Shown here: one piece after another, positions 56,020 to 64,000 of the stretch
Numbering within the stretch: position 1 is the stretch's first letter
Layout: each line of letters starts with the position of its first letter
Assembly (NCBI RefSeq): GCF_002951615.1
Contig: NZ_CP019062.1
Coordinates: forward strand, 3,534,001 to 3,598,000
Source of the DNA: Rahnella sikkimica
GTDB taxonomy: Bacteria > Pseudomonadota > Gammaproteobacteria > Enterobacterales > Enterobacteriaceae
Length of the DNA: 64,000 bases
Direction of reading: 5' to 3'
The notes under the pieces: generated by a model
Database searches by the model: none
What the model was told of the DNA's origin: nothing
What the model saw: the letters and a program-made list of their open reading frames with translations, nothing else
Program-made: the position numbers and the translations under genes

Positions 56020-56465
56020 GGCCTCTCTTGGATCTCTCCCGTCTTTTTACTGCGCGCTACCGCTCGCTGGCTATATTTCAGAAGCCACCGCTATTGCCGC
56101 GAAAACTTGCCGCTGCGCGGTTCCTTCGTATCGGTATTCGAGCCTTGCGGTCTCGAAACTCTCACTCAGCAAGTATTCTGAAAGCGGCTGGAGGATTTTT
56201 TAAAATCAAAGGCAAGCCTGAAAATCAGCCAGTAAGGTTGTGCTTTAAAAAGCCAGTGGCCGCTTTCAAAACGACGTCGAGTGAGTGGTGAGAAACAGCG
56301 AGAATCTTTTTTCGAGCAGGTTCGAATCCGAGGCGAGAGAACCGCGCAGCGGCGGAGTTTGCGGCAATAAGAGGAATGTCTGAAACATAGCCAGCGAGCG
56401 GTAGCGCGCAGTGAAAGAGCGTGGAGTCCAGAGGCCCGCGCGATTGCGGGTCTCTGGGCCAGTGT
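56020..56465. repeat. Long imperfect inverted repeat (about 450 bp)
   Basis: The two halves are reverse complements over most of their length. The block 56049-56082 (starting ACTGCGCGCTACCGCTCGCT) pairs with 56379-56412 at 33 of 34 bases. GCCGCTGCGCGGTTC near 56110-56124 pairs with GAACCGCGCAGCGGC near 56339-56354, and TGAAAGCGGC near 56179 pairs with GCCGCTTTCA near 56259. The outer ends carry GGCCTCTC/GAGGCC-like sequence. It lies between yiaF (leftward) and the 3' end of glyS. No long ORF has family features. It looks like a non-autonomous mobile (MITE-like) or structural element. Confidence 0.8.
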
Positions 56466-56507
56466 GGGCGGCGAGCCCACGGCTTTGACTTTAGAAAAGT
56501 TGCTTAC

Positions 56508-58577
56508 TTACTGAAGTAAAGAAATATCCGCCACTTGTAAGAACAACTCCCTCAGCTTGGACAGTAACGTCAACCGGTTGATTCGAATCGCTTCGTTCTC
56601 ATCCATCACCATCACGGTGTCAAAGAACGTATCCACGGTTTCACGCAGGGCAGCCAGTTCGACCAGCGCTTCTTTGTACTGACCGGCAGCAAACAGCGGC
56701 TCCAGTTTGTCACGCAGAACGACCAGATGCGTAGCCAGTTTCAGCTCAGCAGGTTCTTTCAGCACGGAGGCGTGAACGTGATCCAGCAGAACGTCGGTGG
56801 ATTTCGCCAGGATGTTGGAAACGCGTTTGTTGGCCGCAGCCAGCGTTGCCGCTTCATCCAGCGTACGGAAGTAGCTCACCGCTTTCACACGGGCGTCGAA
56901 ATCAGCCGGTTTGGTTGGACGACGTGCCAGCACGGCCTGAATGGTATCGACCGCGTGACCTTCTTCCTGATACCACGCGCGGAAACGACCGAGCATGAAA
57001 TCAACCACCTCATCGACAACCTTGGCGTTAGTCAGCTTGTCGCCGTACAGACGCACCGCTTCTTCCGTCAGGGTTTGCAGATCAAGAGACAGGTTTTTCT
57101 CAACGATGATACGCAGCACGCCCAGCGCCGCACGGCGCAGTGCGAACGGGTCTTTATCGCCTTTCGGATGTTGACCGATGCCGAAGATACCGGCCAGCGT
57201 GTCCATCTTGTCAGCGATTGCCAGCGCACAAGCCACCAGCGATGCCGGTAATTCGTCGCCCGCAAAGCGTGGCTGATACTGTTCGTTCAGCGCAACCGCG
57301 ACTTCTTCCTGCTCGCCGTCGTGACGCGCATAGTGCATGCCCATCACGCCCTGCGTGTCGGTGAATTCGAAGACCATGTTGGTCATCAGATCACATTTGG
57401 ACAGCAGACCCGCGCGTTTTGCGTTCTCGACGTTGGCACCGATTTTCCCGGCGATCCAGCCAGAAAGCGCCTGAATGCGGTCTGTTTTGTCACGCAGCGT
57501 ACCCAGCTGTTTCTGGAACAACACAGTTTCCAGACGCGGCAGGTTATCTTCGAGACGTTTTTTACGGTCAGTGTTGAAGAAGAATTCCGCATCGGCCAGA
57601 CGCGGGCGAACCACTTTCTCGTTACCGGAAATGATTTGCTGCGGATCTTTCGACTCGATGTTGGCCACGAAGATGAAGTTCGGCAGAAGTTTGCCCGCGG
57701 CGTCGTACACCGGGAAATACTTCTGGTCGCCTTTCATGGTGTAAACCAGCGCTTCTGCCGGAACAGCCAGGAATTTCTCTTCGAATTTAGCGGTCAGAAC
57801 AACCGGCCATTCCACCAGAGAGGCCACTTCTTCCAGCAGGCTTTCGCTCAGATCGGCAATACCGCCAATCTCTTTCGCCGCTTTCTCAGCATCCCGTTTG
57901 ATGATGGCTTTACGCTGCTCGTAATCCGCAATGACTTTGCCGCGTTCCAGCAGAATTTGCGGGTACTGATCGGCGTTGTCGAGTGTGAATTCCGGCTCGC
58001 CCATGAAACGGTGGCCACGAAGGGTACGCGCAGAATCAATACCGAGGATTTTCGCCGGGATCAGTTCATCGCCCAACAGCAACGTTACGGTGTGAACCGG
58101 ACGCACAAACTGCACGTCGGAATCGCCCCAGCGCATCAGTTTAGGAATAGGCAATTTGGACAAAGATGTCGCGATCATCGCTGGCAGCAGCTGTTGCGCG
58201 CTTTCGCCTTTGACGTGTGCGCGGTAAACCAGCCATTCGCCTTTGTCAGTGACCAGACGGTCAGCCTGTTCGACGGTGATGCCGCAACCACGAGCCCAGC
58301 CTTCAGCGGCTTTGCTGGGTTTGCCTTCTGCATCAAACGCCTGCGCCACAGCCGGGCCGCGTTTTTCAACTTCGCGATCGGCCTGTGATTCATGCAGACC
58401 GGAGACTTTCAGCGCCAGACGGCGCGGTGCTGCAAACCATTTTACGTCGCCGTGTGGCAGATTCGCCGCATCGAGTTCCGCAGTCAGGTTCGCTGCAAAG
58501 GATTCAGCAAGGCTGCGCAGAGCCTTCGGTGGCAGTTCTTCCGTGCCGATTTCCACCAGAAAAGTTTTTTCAGTCAT
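56508..58577 (-). CDS. glyS: Glycyl-tRNA synthetase beta subunit
   Basis: A 689-residue subunit of the alpha2beta2 bacterial GlyRS, the same length as E. coli GlyS. It has the N-terminal [30 protein letters not shown], the HD-like middle region ([69 protein letters not shown]), and the C-terminal anticodon-binding domain with [30 protein letters not shown]. It binds tRNA-Gly while GlyQ carries the aminoacylation site. It is 9 bp downstream of glyQ. Confidence 0.98.
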   Translation of the reverse strand: MTEKTFLVEIGTEELPPKALRSLAESFAANLTAELDAANLPHGDVKWFAAPRRLALKVSGLHESQADREVEKRGPAVAQAFDAEGKPSKAAEGWARGCGITVEQADRLVTDKGEWLVYRAHVKGESAQQLLPAMIATSLSKLPIPKLMRWGDSDVQFVRPVHTVTLLLGDELIPAKILGIDSARTLRGHRFMGEPEFTLDNADQYPQILLERGKVIADYEQRKAIIKRDAEKAAKEIGGIADLSESLLEEVASLVEWPVVLTAKFEEKFLAVPAEALVYTMKGDQKYFPVYDAAGKLLPNFIFVANIESKDPQQIISGNEKVVRPRLADAEFFFNTDRKKRLEDNLPRLETVLFQKQLGTLRDKTDRIQALSGWIAGKIGANVENAKRAGLLSKCDLMTNMVFEFTDTQGVMGMHYARHDGEQEEVAVALNEQYQPRFAGDELPASLVACALAIADKMDTLAGIFGIGQHPKGDKDPFALRRAALGVLRIIVEKNLSLDLQTLTEEAVRLYGDKLTNAKVVDEVVDFMLGRFRAWYQEEGHAVDTIQAVLARRPTKPADFDARVKAVSYFRTLDEAATLAAANKRVSNILAKSTDVLLDHVHASVLKEPAELKLATHLVVLRDKLEPLFAAGQYKEALVELAALRETVDTFFDTVMVMDENEAIRINRLTLLSKLRELFLQVADISLLQ

Positions 58578-58586
58578 GGCTGTTTC

Positions 58587-59501
58587 TCACTTCTCGTTCT
58601 TTTTGCACATCGGGAAGCCCAGCACTTCGCGGGAAGCGTAATACGCCTCAGCTACCGCTTTAGTCAGGGTACGGATGCGCAGAATGTAGCGCTGACGTTC
58701 AGTCACAGAAATCGCTTTACGTGCATCGAGCAGGTTGAAGCAATGTGCGGCTTTCAGGATGCGCTCGTAAGCAGGCAGTGCCAGCGGCTTTTCAAGAGCC
58801 AGCAGGGTTTGCGCTTCTTTCTCGTGCTGTTCAAAACAGGAGAAGAGGAAATCAACATCGGCGTATTCGAAGTTGTAGGTGGATTGCTCCACCTCGTTCT
58901 GATGGAACACGTCGCCGTAGGTTGTTTTGCCCAGCGGGCCGTCGCTCCAGACCAGATCGTAAACGCTGTCCACGCTCTGGATGTACATCGCCAGACGCTC
59001 AAGACCGTAAGTGATTTCGCCGGTCACAGGTTTACACTCCAGGCCGCCGACCTGCTGGAAGTAAGTGAACTGCGTTACTTCCATGCCATTCAGCCACACT
59101 TCCCAGCCGAGACCCCAGGCGCCGAGCGTCGGGTTTTCCCAGTTATCTTCTACGAAGCGAATATCGTGGATAAGCGGGTCAAGACCCAGCTCTTTCAGGG
59201 AACCGAGGTACAGTTCCTGAATGTTTTCCGGTGACGGTTTGATCATCACCTGGAACTGATAATAGTGTTGCAGGCGGTTCGGGTTCTCACCGTAGCGACC
59301 ATCGGTCGGGCGGCGGGAAGGCTGAACATAGGCTGCCGCAAAAGGCTCAGGGCCGAGTGCGCGCAGGCTGGTCATCGGGTGCGAGGTGCCAGCGCCGACT
59401 TCCATATCCAGCGGTTGAACAATGGTGCAGCCCTGCTGCGCCCAATAATCTTGCAGTGTCAGGATCAGGCCCTGAAATGTCTTGGTATCAAACTTTTGCA
59501 T
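58587..59501 (-). CDS. glyQ: Glycyl-tRNA synthetase alpha subunit
   Basis: A 304-residue class II catalytic subunit. It begins [54 protein letters not shown] and includes the class II motif 2 region [31 protein letters not shown] and the motif-3-like [10 protein letters not shown]. Length is one residue from E. coli GlyQ. It is the first gene of the glyQS operon, essential for translation. Confidence 0.98.
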   Translation of the reverse strand: MQKFDTKTFQGLILTLQDYWAQQGCTIVQPLDMEVGAGTSHPMTSLRALGPEPFAAAYVQPSRRPTDGRYGENPNRLQHYYQFQVMIKPSPENIQELYLGSLKELGLDPLIHDIRFVEDNWENPTLGAWGLGWEVWLNGMEVTQFTYFQQVGGLECKPVTGEITYGLERLAMYIQSVDSVYDLVWSDGPLGKTTYGDVFHQNEVEQSTYNFEYADVDFLFSCFEQHEKEAQTLLALEKPLALPAYERILKAAHCFNLLDARKAISVTERQRYILRIRTLTKAVAEAYYASREVLGFPMCKKNEK

Positions 59502-59529
59502 GTTGGATTCGCACGCGAGAAAGTGGGTT

Positions 59530-59656
59530 TATACACAAAATAATTCGAGTGGCAGGAAGGCGACAAGCTCGTAAATCCCCTGGAGCTTAGATAACTAAGT
59601 GACTGGGGTGAGCGAGCGCAGTCAACGCATCTGCAACTTGAAATATGACGGGTATT
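59530..59656. repeat. ERIC-sized palindromic repeat, copy 2
   Basis: A roughly 127-bp element with ends TATAC.../...GGGTATTA and an internal palindrome around GAGCTTAGATAACTAAGTGAC. It shares with copy 1 (47542-47667) the blocks GGCAGGAAGGCGACAAG-like, TGAGCGAGCGCAGTCAACGC-like and TGAAATATGACGGG. It lies in the 354-bp gap between divergent glyQ and tag; the promoters of both genes must lie on its flanks (59657-59855 for tag). Confidence 0.8.
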
Positions 59657-59855
59657 AAAGAGTCGGACAGTATACCCGCTGCACGGAAGATAATCAGCCA
59701 GAATCAGGTAAGTGCAGCTTACCTGAGAGAAAGTGTTTAATTTAAGGCCGGGATCCGGGCCAGTGGTCTGTATTCCGGACAGGGTGAAATTGCGACGTTG
59801 CAGAGTTATCCGGGAACCCACACACTGGACGCCACGCTTTTAAGGAGAAAACGAG

Positions 59856-60422
59856 ATGACACGCTGTAGCTGGGTTTCCAAAGAACCGATTTACCTCGAA
59901 TACCACGATAAAGAATGGGGCGTGCCGGTCAAAGATGGCCGTGAGTTGTTTGAAATGTTGTGTCTTGAAGGCCAGCAGGCCGGGCTTTCGTGGATAACCA
60001 TTCTGAGAAAACGTGAAAATTACCGTCAGAACTTCCACAATTTCGATCCTGTACGTATCGCCAAAATGACCGACGACGACGTCGAACGTCTGGTGCTTGA
60101 TGCGGGGATCGTGCGCCATCGCGGAAAAATCAAAGCGATCATCCTGAATGCTCAGATTTATTTAGCCATGCAGGCCAGCGGCGAGGATTTCTCCGAGTTC
60201 ATCTGGAGCTTTGTGAACCACCAACCGGTCATCAATAATCCGCTCGGCCCGGAAGGCGTTCCGGCCAAAACGGTGGTATCCGACGCCATGTCCAAAGCGC
60301 TGAAAAAGAAAGGTTTTAAGTTTACCGGTTCAACGATTTGTTATGCCTTTATGCAGGCGGCCGGGCTGGTGAACGATCATCAGTCTTATTGTTTCTGCCA
60401 CCCGGCGAATCAGCCGTCATGA
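59856..60422 (+). CDS. tag: DNA-3-methyladenine glycosylase I
   Basis: A 188-residue DNA repair glycosylase that removes 3-methyladenine. The zinc-snap residues known in E. coli Tag are present: Cys4 (MTRC), His17 (EYHDKEW), and a late His/Cys in NDHQSYCFCH. The helix-hairpin core ELFEMLCLEGQQAGLSWITILRKRENYRQNFHNFDP and FIWSFVNHQP are highly conserved. It overlaps yiaC by four bases (ATGA), the same pairing as in E. coli. Confidence 0.97.
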   Translation: MTRCSWVSKEPIYLEYHDKEWGVPVKDGRELFEMLCLEGQQAGLSWITILRKRENYRQNFHNFDPVRIAKMTDDDVERLVLDAGIVRHRGKIKAIILNAQIYLAMQASGEDFSEFIWSFVNHQPVINNPLGPEGVPAKTVVSDAMSKALKKKGFKFTGSTICYAFMQAAGLVNDHQSYCFCHPANQPS

Positions 60423-60862
60423 TCCGCCTTGCGCAGCCTGCCGATCACGAAGCCATTCTGGTGCTCTGGCTGCACAGCTCCCTGATCTCTCACTCTTTTA
60501 TTGCTCAATCCTATTGGATTGAAAGCCTGCAAATGGTCCGGGAGGATTTTTTACCCAAAGCCCGGACCTGGGTTGCGTGTGACGAAGAAGGTCACATCAG
60601 CGGGTTTATCGGCGTGCTGAATCAGCAGTTTATCGGCGCGCTTTTTGTGGAAGAAAACCGCTACGGCGACGGCACCGCGCAACGTCTGATGGCGGCAGCC
60701 AAAGCGGAATATCCGGTGCTGCTGCTGGAGGTGTATCAGCAAAACCACCGTGCAATGGCGTTCTATCGCAAGGAAAACTTTGAGATCACCGCCGAAACCC
60801 GTCACCCCGGCACCGACCTGCCCACCTGGATCCTCCGCTGGCACCAGCCCCTTTCCGAATAA
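60419..60862 (+). CDS. yiaC: GNAT N-acetyltransferase YiaC
   Basis: A 147-residue GNAT enzyme starting MIRLAQPADHEAILVLWLHSS, with motif A at ALFVEENRYGDGTAQRLMAAAKAEYPVLLLEVYQQNHRAMAFYRKENFEI. E. coli YiaC acetylates protein lysines and is likewise downstream of tag. The frame extends upstream to 60338 within tag; the ATG at 60419 overlapping the tag stop is the conserved start. Confidence 0.9.
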   Translation: MIRLAQPADHEAILVLWLHSSLISHSFIAQSYWIESLQMVREDFLPKARTWVACDEEGHISGFIGVLNQQFIGALFVEENRYGDGTAQRLMAAAKAEYPVLLLEVYQQNHRAMAFYRKENFEITAETRHPGTDLPTWILRWHQPLSE

Positions 60863-61094
60863 GTTCCCAAAATCCGCAAAAATACAAAAACAGATAACCG
60901 GAATTCTCCTACTGCTTAACGCCACGAAATTGCGCATAAAGAGCGCCAGAACGCCGCAGGGCTGAACTCTGCCTGTTGCATTTGTTTATGTTTTGACACC
61001 TTTTTATGTGCAACTTACAGAAAAACGTGCAGTCATAATGCAGCGGTCAGGTTCTGAAATAAGAACACAAAAAAACATCCAGAAAGGAATTACG

Positions 61095-61757
61095 ATGAAC
61101 AAAAGACTTCTAGTGGTTGCGGGCGTGCTGTGTGTAACGATGGGCCTTTCAGCCTGTACCACCAATCCTTACACCGGGGAATCAGAAGCGGGTAAATCCG
61201 GCATTGGCGCGGGCATCGGTGCCGCTCTCGGCGCAGGCGTCGGCATGCTTTCTTCCTCTAAACACGATCGCGGCAAAGGCGCGCTGATCGGGGCAGCTGC
61301 AGGTGCTGCGCTGGGTGGCGGTGCGGGTTATTACATGGATGTGCAGGAATCTAAACTGCGCGACAAAATGAAAGGCACCGGCGTCAGCGTGACCCGTCAG
61401 GGCGACAATATCGTGCTGAATATGCCGAACAATGTGACCTTCGACACCAACAGCAGCACGCTGAAACCGGCAGGCGCGAATACGCTGACCGGCGTGGCGA
61501 TGGTACTGAAAGAGTATCCGAAAACCGCCGTAAACGTCGTCGGTTACACCGACAGCACCGGTTCCCGTGCGCTCAACATGAAGCTCTCACAGCAACGTGC
61601 TGACGGCGTGGGCAGCGCGCTGATCACGCAGGGCGTCGAAGGCAGCCGCGTGCGCACCACAGGCGCAGGCCCGGATAATCCGATTGCCAGCAACAGCACT
61701 GAGGCCGGTAAAGCGCAGAACCGCCGCGTGGAAATCACCCTTAGCCCGATGCAGTAA
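61095..61757 (+). CDS. yiaD: OmpA-family outer-membrane lipoprotein YiaD
   Basis: A 220-residue lipoprotein: signal MNKRLLVVAGVLCVTMG, lipobox LSAC with Cys21, and a Gly-rich glycine-zipper region (about 38-85: SGIGAGIGAALGAGVGMLSSS...GALIGAAAGAALGGGAGYYMD). The C-terminal OmpA peptidoglycan-binding domain is at about 110-220 (NVTFDTNSSTLKPAGANTL, NVVGYTDSTGSRALNMKLSQQRADGVGSAL, AQNRRVEI). It matches E. coli YiaD, a suppressor of bamD defects. AGAAAGGA precedes the ATG; an upstream in-frame start at 60993 is rejected. Confidence 0.95.
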   Translation: MNKRLLVVAGVLCVTMGLSACTTNPYTGESEAGKSGIGAGIGAALGAGVGMLSSSKHDRGKGALIGAAAGAALGGGAGYYMDVQESKLRDKMKGTGVSVTRQGDNIVLNMPNNVTFDTNSSTLKPAGANTLTGVAMVLKEYPKTAVNVVGYTDSTGSRALNMKLSQQRADGVGSALITQGVEGSRVRTTGAGPDNPIASNSTEAGKAQNRRVEITLSPMQ

Positions 61758-61780
61758 TCGCAGTAATATCCGAAAAATGA

Positions 61781-61805
61781 ACGGAGCCTCAGGGCTCCGT
61801 TTTTC
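61781..61805 (+). terminator. Rho-independent terminator of yiaD
   Basis: ACGGAGCC-TCAG-GGCTCCGT followed by TTTT: perfect 8-bp stem and U tract, 23 bp after the yiaD stop. Confidence 0.93.
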
Positions 61806-61860
61806 GTTTATGCTATTCTCCGCCAAAGAATCTTCCCCACTCTGCACAACGGAAATCAGT

Positions 61861-62868
61861 ATGTCGCTGAAAGCTATCGCGAAAGATCTCGGTCTCTCTG
61901 TCACTACCGTCAGCCGTGCGCTGAACGGCTACGATGACGTTTCAGCAGACACCAAAGCGCGGGTTCAGGCGGCGGCAGATTTACGTGGCTACCGGCCAAA
62001 CACTCTCGCCCGCCGGTTGAAAATGGGCAAGATCGACGCCGTTGGGCTGATTTTCCCGTTCACTTCACACCCTTTAAGCAATTCCGCGTTTATCGAAATG
62101 GTTGGTTGTATTACCCGCGAACTGGCGAAATATGAAATTGATTTACTGCTGGTGCCGGACGAACTCGGCACATTTTCGTGGCGGCGGCTGATCGAAAGTA
62201 AACGTGTGGATGCCATGCTGGTGGCGCATACGCTGGATAACGATCCGCGCCTGCTGGATTTACAGCAACGTAATTTTCCGTTTCTGGCGCTGGGGCGCAG
62301 CCAGTGTCTGACGCAGGATTACGCCTGGTTTGATTTCGATAACCGCGCCGGTATGCAGATGGCGGTCGATCATCTTGCCGCGCTTGGTCACAGTCGCATC
62401 GCTTTTCTCGGCGAAAACAATCAGCAATCGTTTATCGGGCAGCGCCATCAGGGCTATCTCGATGGTTTACGGGCTAACGGCCTGCCGCTTAACCCGGATT
62501 ACGCGCACAAAGTCAGCCCCAGCCGCCGTGCAGGTTATCAGGCCACGCAGGCGCTGCTGGCGTTACCTCAACCGCCAACGGCGATTGTCTGCGACTGCAA
62601 TATGCACGGCGAAGGCGCGGCGCTGGCGTTAAACGAAGCCGGTTTGCTGCTCAGCGGCGGCGTTTCGCTGATTATCTTTGACGGATTACCTTCCGACAGC
62701 GTGCCCGACGTCGCCGTCACGGCTGTCCGTCAGGGCACGCGCGAAGCGGTCGGGCTGCAAATTGCGGAGATGACGCGGGCGCTGATCCGCAATGAGCCGC
62801 TGAAGAATTTGCAGGTTCTCTGGCAACCGGAATTGCAGGCGGGCGTCACCGCACATCCACCACACTGA
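61861..62868 (+). CDS. LacI-family regulator of alpha-galactoside use
   Basis: A 335-residue LacI/GalR repressor. The HTH is at the very start (SLKAIAKDLGLSVTTVSRALNGYDDVSADTKARVQAAADLRGYRPNTLARRLKMGK). The hinge and periplasmic-binding-like sensor domain follow (VGLIFPFTSHPLSNSAFIEMVGCITRELAKYEIDLLLVPDE, FDFDNRAGMQMAVDHLAALGHSRIAFLG). It resembles RafR/AgaR-type regulators. The downstream gene encodes a GH36 enzyme, and a perfect palindromic operator lies between them, so alpha-galactosides are the likely inducers. An upstream in-frame start at 61684 overlaps yiaD and is rejected. Confidence 0.9.
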   Translation: MSLKAIAKDLGLSVTTVSRALNGYDDVSADTKARVQAAADLRGYRPNTLARRLKMGKIDAVGLIFPFTSHPLSNSAFIEMVGCITRELAKYEIDLLLVPDELGTFSWRRLIESKRVDAMLVAHTLDNDPRLLDLQQRNFPFLALGRSQCLTQDYAWFDFDNRAGMQMAVDHLAALGHSRIAFLGENNQQSFIGQRHQGYLDGLRANGLPLNPDYAHKVSPSRRAGYQATQALLALPQPPTAIVCDCNMHGEGAALALNEAGLLLSGGVSLIIFDGLPSDSVPDVAVTAVRQGTREAVGLQIAEMTRALIRNEPLKNLQVLWQPELQAGVTAHPPH

Positions 62869-62928
62869 TACTTCCCCTTTAAATTATTTTTCCACCCTAT
62901 ATCACAAATTTGAACCGTCTCATTTCCA

Positions 62929-62946
62929 ATCCGAAACGTTTCGGAT
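62929..62946. promoter_or_regulatory. LacI-family operator before the GH36 gene
   Basis: ATCCGAAACGTTTCGGAT is a perfect 18-bp palindrome with the central CG typical of LacI-family sites. It lies about 65 bp before the GH36 ATG and 60 bp after the regulator stop. Confidence 0.85.
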
Positions 62947-63009
62947 CAATAGTTACTCCACAAAATCGCGTTTTATCGCCGCATTTTACCCTTGTGGAGT
63001 CGTCACAAT

Positions 63010-64000
63010 ATGGAAAACCAGACCGTCCATTTAACCAGTGAGCACACCAGCCTGATCGTGCGCTGTACGCCGTTTGCCGAAATCGTTTACTGGGGAAAAC
63101 GCCTCAGCCAGTTTTCAGCGCAAGACCTGATCTCCCTGAGCCGCGCAGTACCCAATGGCCGTATTGATGTCGATGCACCGGTCAATCTCAGCGCCGATTC
63201 TGGCCGCGGTTCGTTCGGAAATCCGGGCGTCGAAGGCCATCGCGACGGCCTGGACTGGTCGCCGGTGTTTAACACGACAGACGTCCGGCACCACGGTAAT
63301 CAGCTGACGATCACTACCGAAGACCCGATCGCCGGGCTGCAATTTCGCAGTGAACTGCATCTGGATGCCAGCGGCGTTTTACAGGCGCGAAATGCGCTGA
63401 CCAACCTCAGACCCGGTACGTATCAGCTGACACGTCTGGCCGTTACGCTGCCGCTGCCGGAGCGCGCCGCCGAAGTGATGGCGTTTCATGGCCGCTGGAT
63501 CAAAGAGTTTCAGCCGCACCGCACGTTGCTGGATCACGGCGGTGTCATTCAGGAAAACCGTCGCGGCAAAACCTCTTCTGAACATTTTCCGGCGGTGATG
63601 ATCGGTCATCCGGGTTTCAGCGAAGAACAGGGCGAAGTCTGGGGAATGCATCTGGGCTGGAGCGGCAATCATCGCCTGAGGGCAGATATCAAAACCGATG
63701 GCCGCCGTGTGGTACAGGCCGAAGCCCTGTATTTCCCAGGTGAACAACGCCTCGAACAGGGAGAAACGCTGGAAACGCCGTGGCTCTACGCCAGTTATTC
63801 CGCCAGCGGCCTGAACCGCATGAGCCAGCAGTTTCACCGCTTTGTGCGTGAGCAGATTGTCCACTTCCCGGTGGAAAAACCGCGTCCGGTGCATCTCAAT
63901 ACCTGGGAAGGCATTTATTTCGATCACGACCCTGACTACATCATGCAGATGGCGACTGAATCTGCCGCGTTAGGCGTGGAACGCTTCATTATCGACGACG
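63010..64000 (+). CDS. GH36-type alpha-galactosidase (5' part)
   Basis: An open frame runs from the ATG at 63010 off the right edge, giving about 330 residues. The N-terminal beta-sandwich (TSLIVRCTPFAEIVYWGKRLSQF, DSGRGSFGNPGVEGHRDGLDWSPVF) is followed by the start of the TIM barrel (RPVHLNTWEGIYFDHDPDYIMQMATESAALGVERFIIDD), which carries the NTWE and F.IDD blocks of glycoside hydrolase family 36 alpha-galactosidases such as RafA/AgaA. The catalytic Asp residues lie beyond the window. It would hydrolyse raffinose or melibiose in the cytoplasm under the LacI-type regulator. GTGGAG precedes the ATG. Confidence 0.9.
   Translation, partial: MENQTVHLTSEHTSLIVRCTPFAEIVYWGKRLSQFSAQDLISLSRAVPNGRIDVDAPVNLSADSGRGSFGNPGVEGHRDGLDWSPVFNTTDVRHHGNQLTITTEDPIAGLQFRSELHLDASGVLQARNALTNLRPGTYQLTRLAVTLPLPERAAEVMAFHGRWIKEFQPHRTLLDHGGVIQENRRGKTSSEHFPAVMIGHPGFSEEQGEVWGMHLGWSGNHRLRADIKTDGRRVVQAEALYFPGEQRLEQGETLETPWLYASYSASGLNRMSQQFHRFVREQIVHFPVEKPRPVHLNTWEGIYFDHDPDYIMQMATESAALGVERFIIDD

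Noticed and set aside
57321..58388. 355-codon plus-strand ORF opposite glyS
   Set aside because: It is fully antisense to a gene with clear family identity and has no recognisable domain; it reflects codon bias on the other strand.

Overview
The window is a chromosomal stretch from a member of the Enterobacterales. Many genes are close relatives of E. coli genes (mdfA, aldB, yibF, fdhE-fdoIHG, fdhD, sodA, yiiM, yibL, mtlADR, yiaF, glyQS, tag, yiaC, yiaD, wecH, ydcN-ydcO), but their order and the genes between them differ from E. coli. Together with the urea amidolyase/urea transporter operon and the dispersed repeat families, this suggests a Rahnella-like Yersiniaceae genome. The genus is inference. 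No rRNA, tRNA or CRISPR array was seen.

Layout. 0-3 kb: peroxide-response pair ohr/ohrR with two palindromic operators, an alpha/beta hydrolase, and a ParE-type toxin-antitoxin pair. 3.2-15.3 kb: a long nitrogen-scavenging operon behind a textbook sigma-54 promoter: allophanate hydrolase, urea carboxylase, a GntR regulator and the UrtABCDE urea ABC transporter. Urea is imported and split by the ATP-dependent urea amidolyase route; no urease genes are seen. 15.3-29.9 kb: a RecQ-like helicase remnant, a frameshifted GlsB/YeaQ membrane protein, stress and transport genes, a chemoreceptor, several acetyltransferases, ydcN/ydcO with a twin operator, idnD, a DJ-1 protein, wecH and mdfA. 30-39 kb: aldB, yibF and the respiratory formate dehydrogenase-O cluster (fdhE, fdoIHG, divergent fdhD). 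FdoG carries Cys at position 196, where E. coli has selenocysteine, and selA/selB are missing from between yibF and aldB, where E. coli carries them.

39-41 kb: a two-gene Septu-type (PtuA ATPase plus PtuB HNH nuclease) defence cassette between fdhD and sodA. 41-47.5 kb: sodA, a sigma-28-promoted chemoreceptor ending in NWETF, yiiM, yibL, a MocR-type regulator and a divergent LysE exporter. 47.7-51.9 kb: the mannitol operon mtlA-mtlD-mtlR behind four perfect CRP half-site pairs. 52-53.8 kb: an AvcID-type anti-phage dCTP/dCMP deaminase preceded by an unannotated 59-codon ORF in the position of the avcI antitoxin; a run of ten G lies beyond its 3' end. 54-64 kb: a DsbA/ScsC-like oxidoreductase, yiaF, a long imperfect inverted repeat, glyS/glyQ, tag-yiaC, yiaD, and an alpha-galactoside locus (LacI-type regulator, perfect 18-bp operator, GH36 enzyme cut by the window end).

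The most notable content is the pair of phage-defence cassettes within about 13 kb (Septu-like and AvcID-like), the probable AvcI-type small ORF, the Sec-to-Cys formate dehydrogenase with local absence of selAB, and two probable gene remnants (recQ-like, glsB-like).
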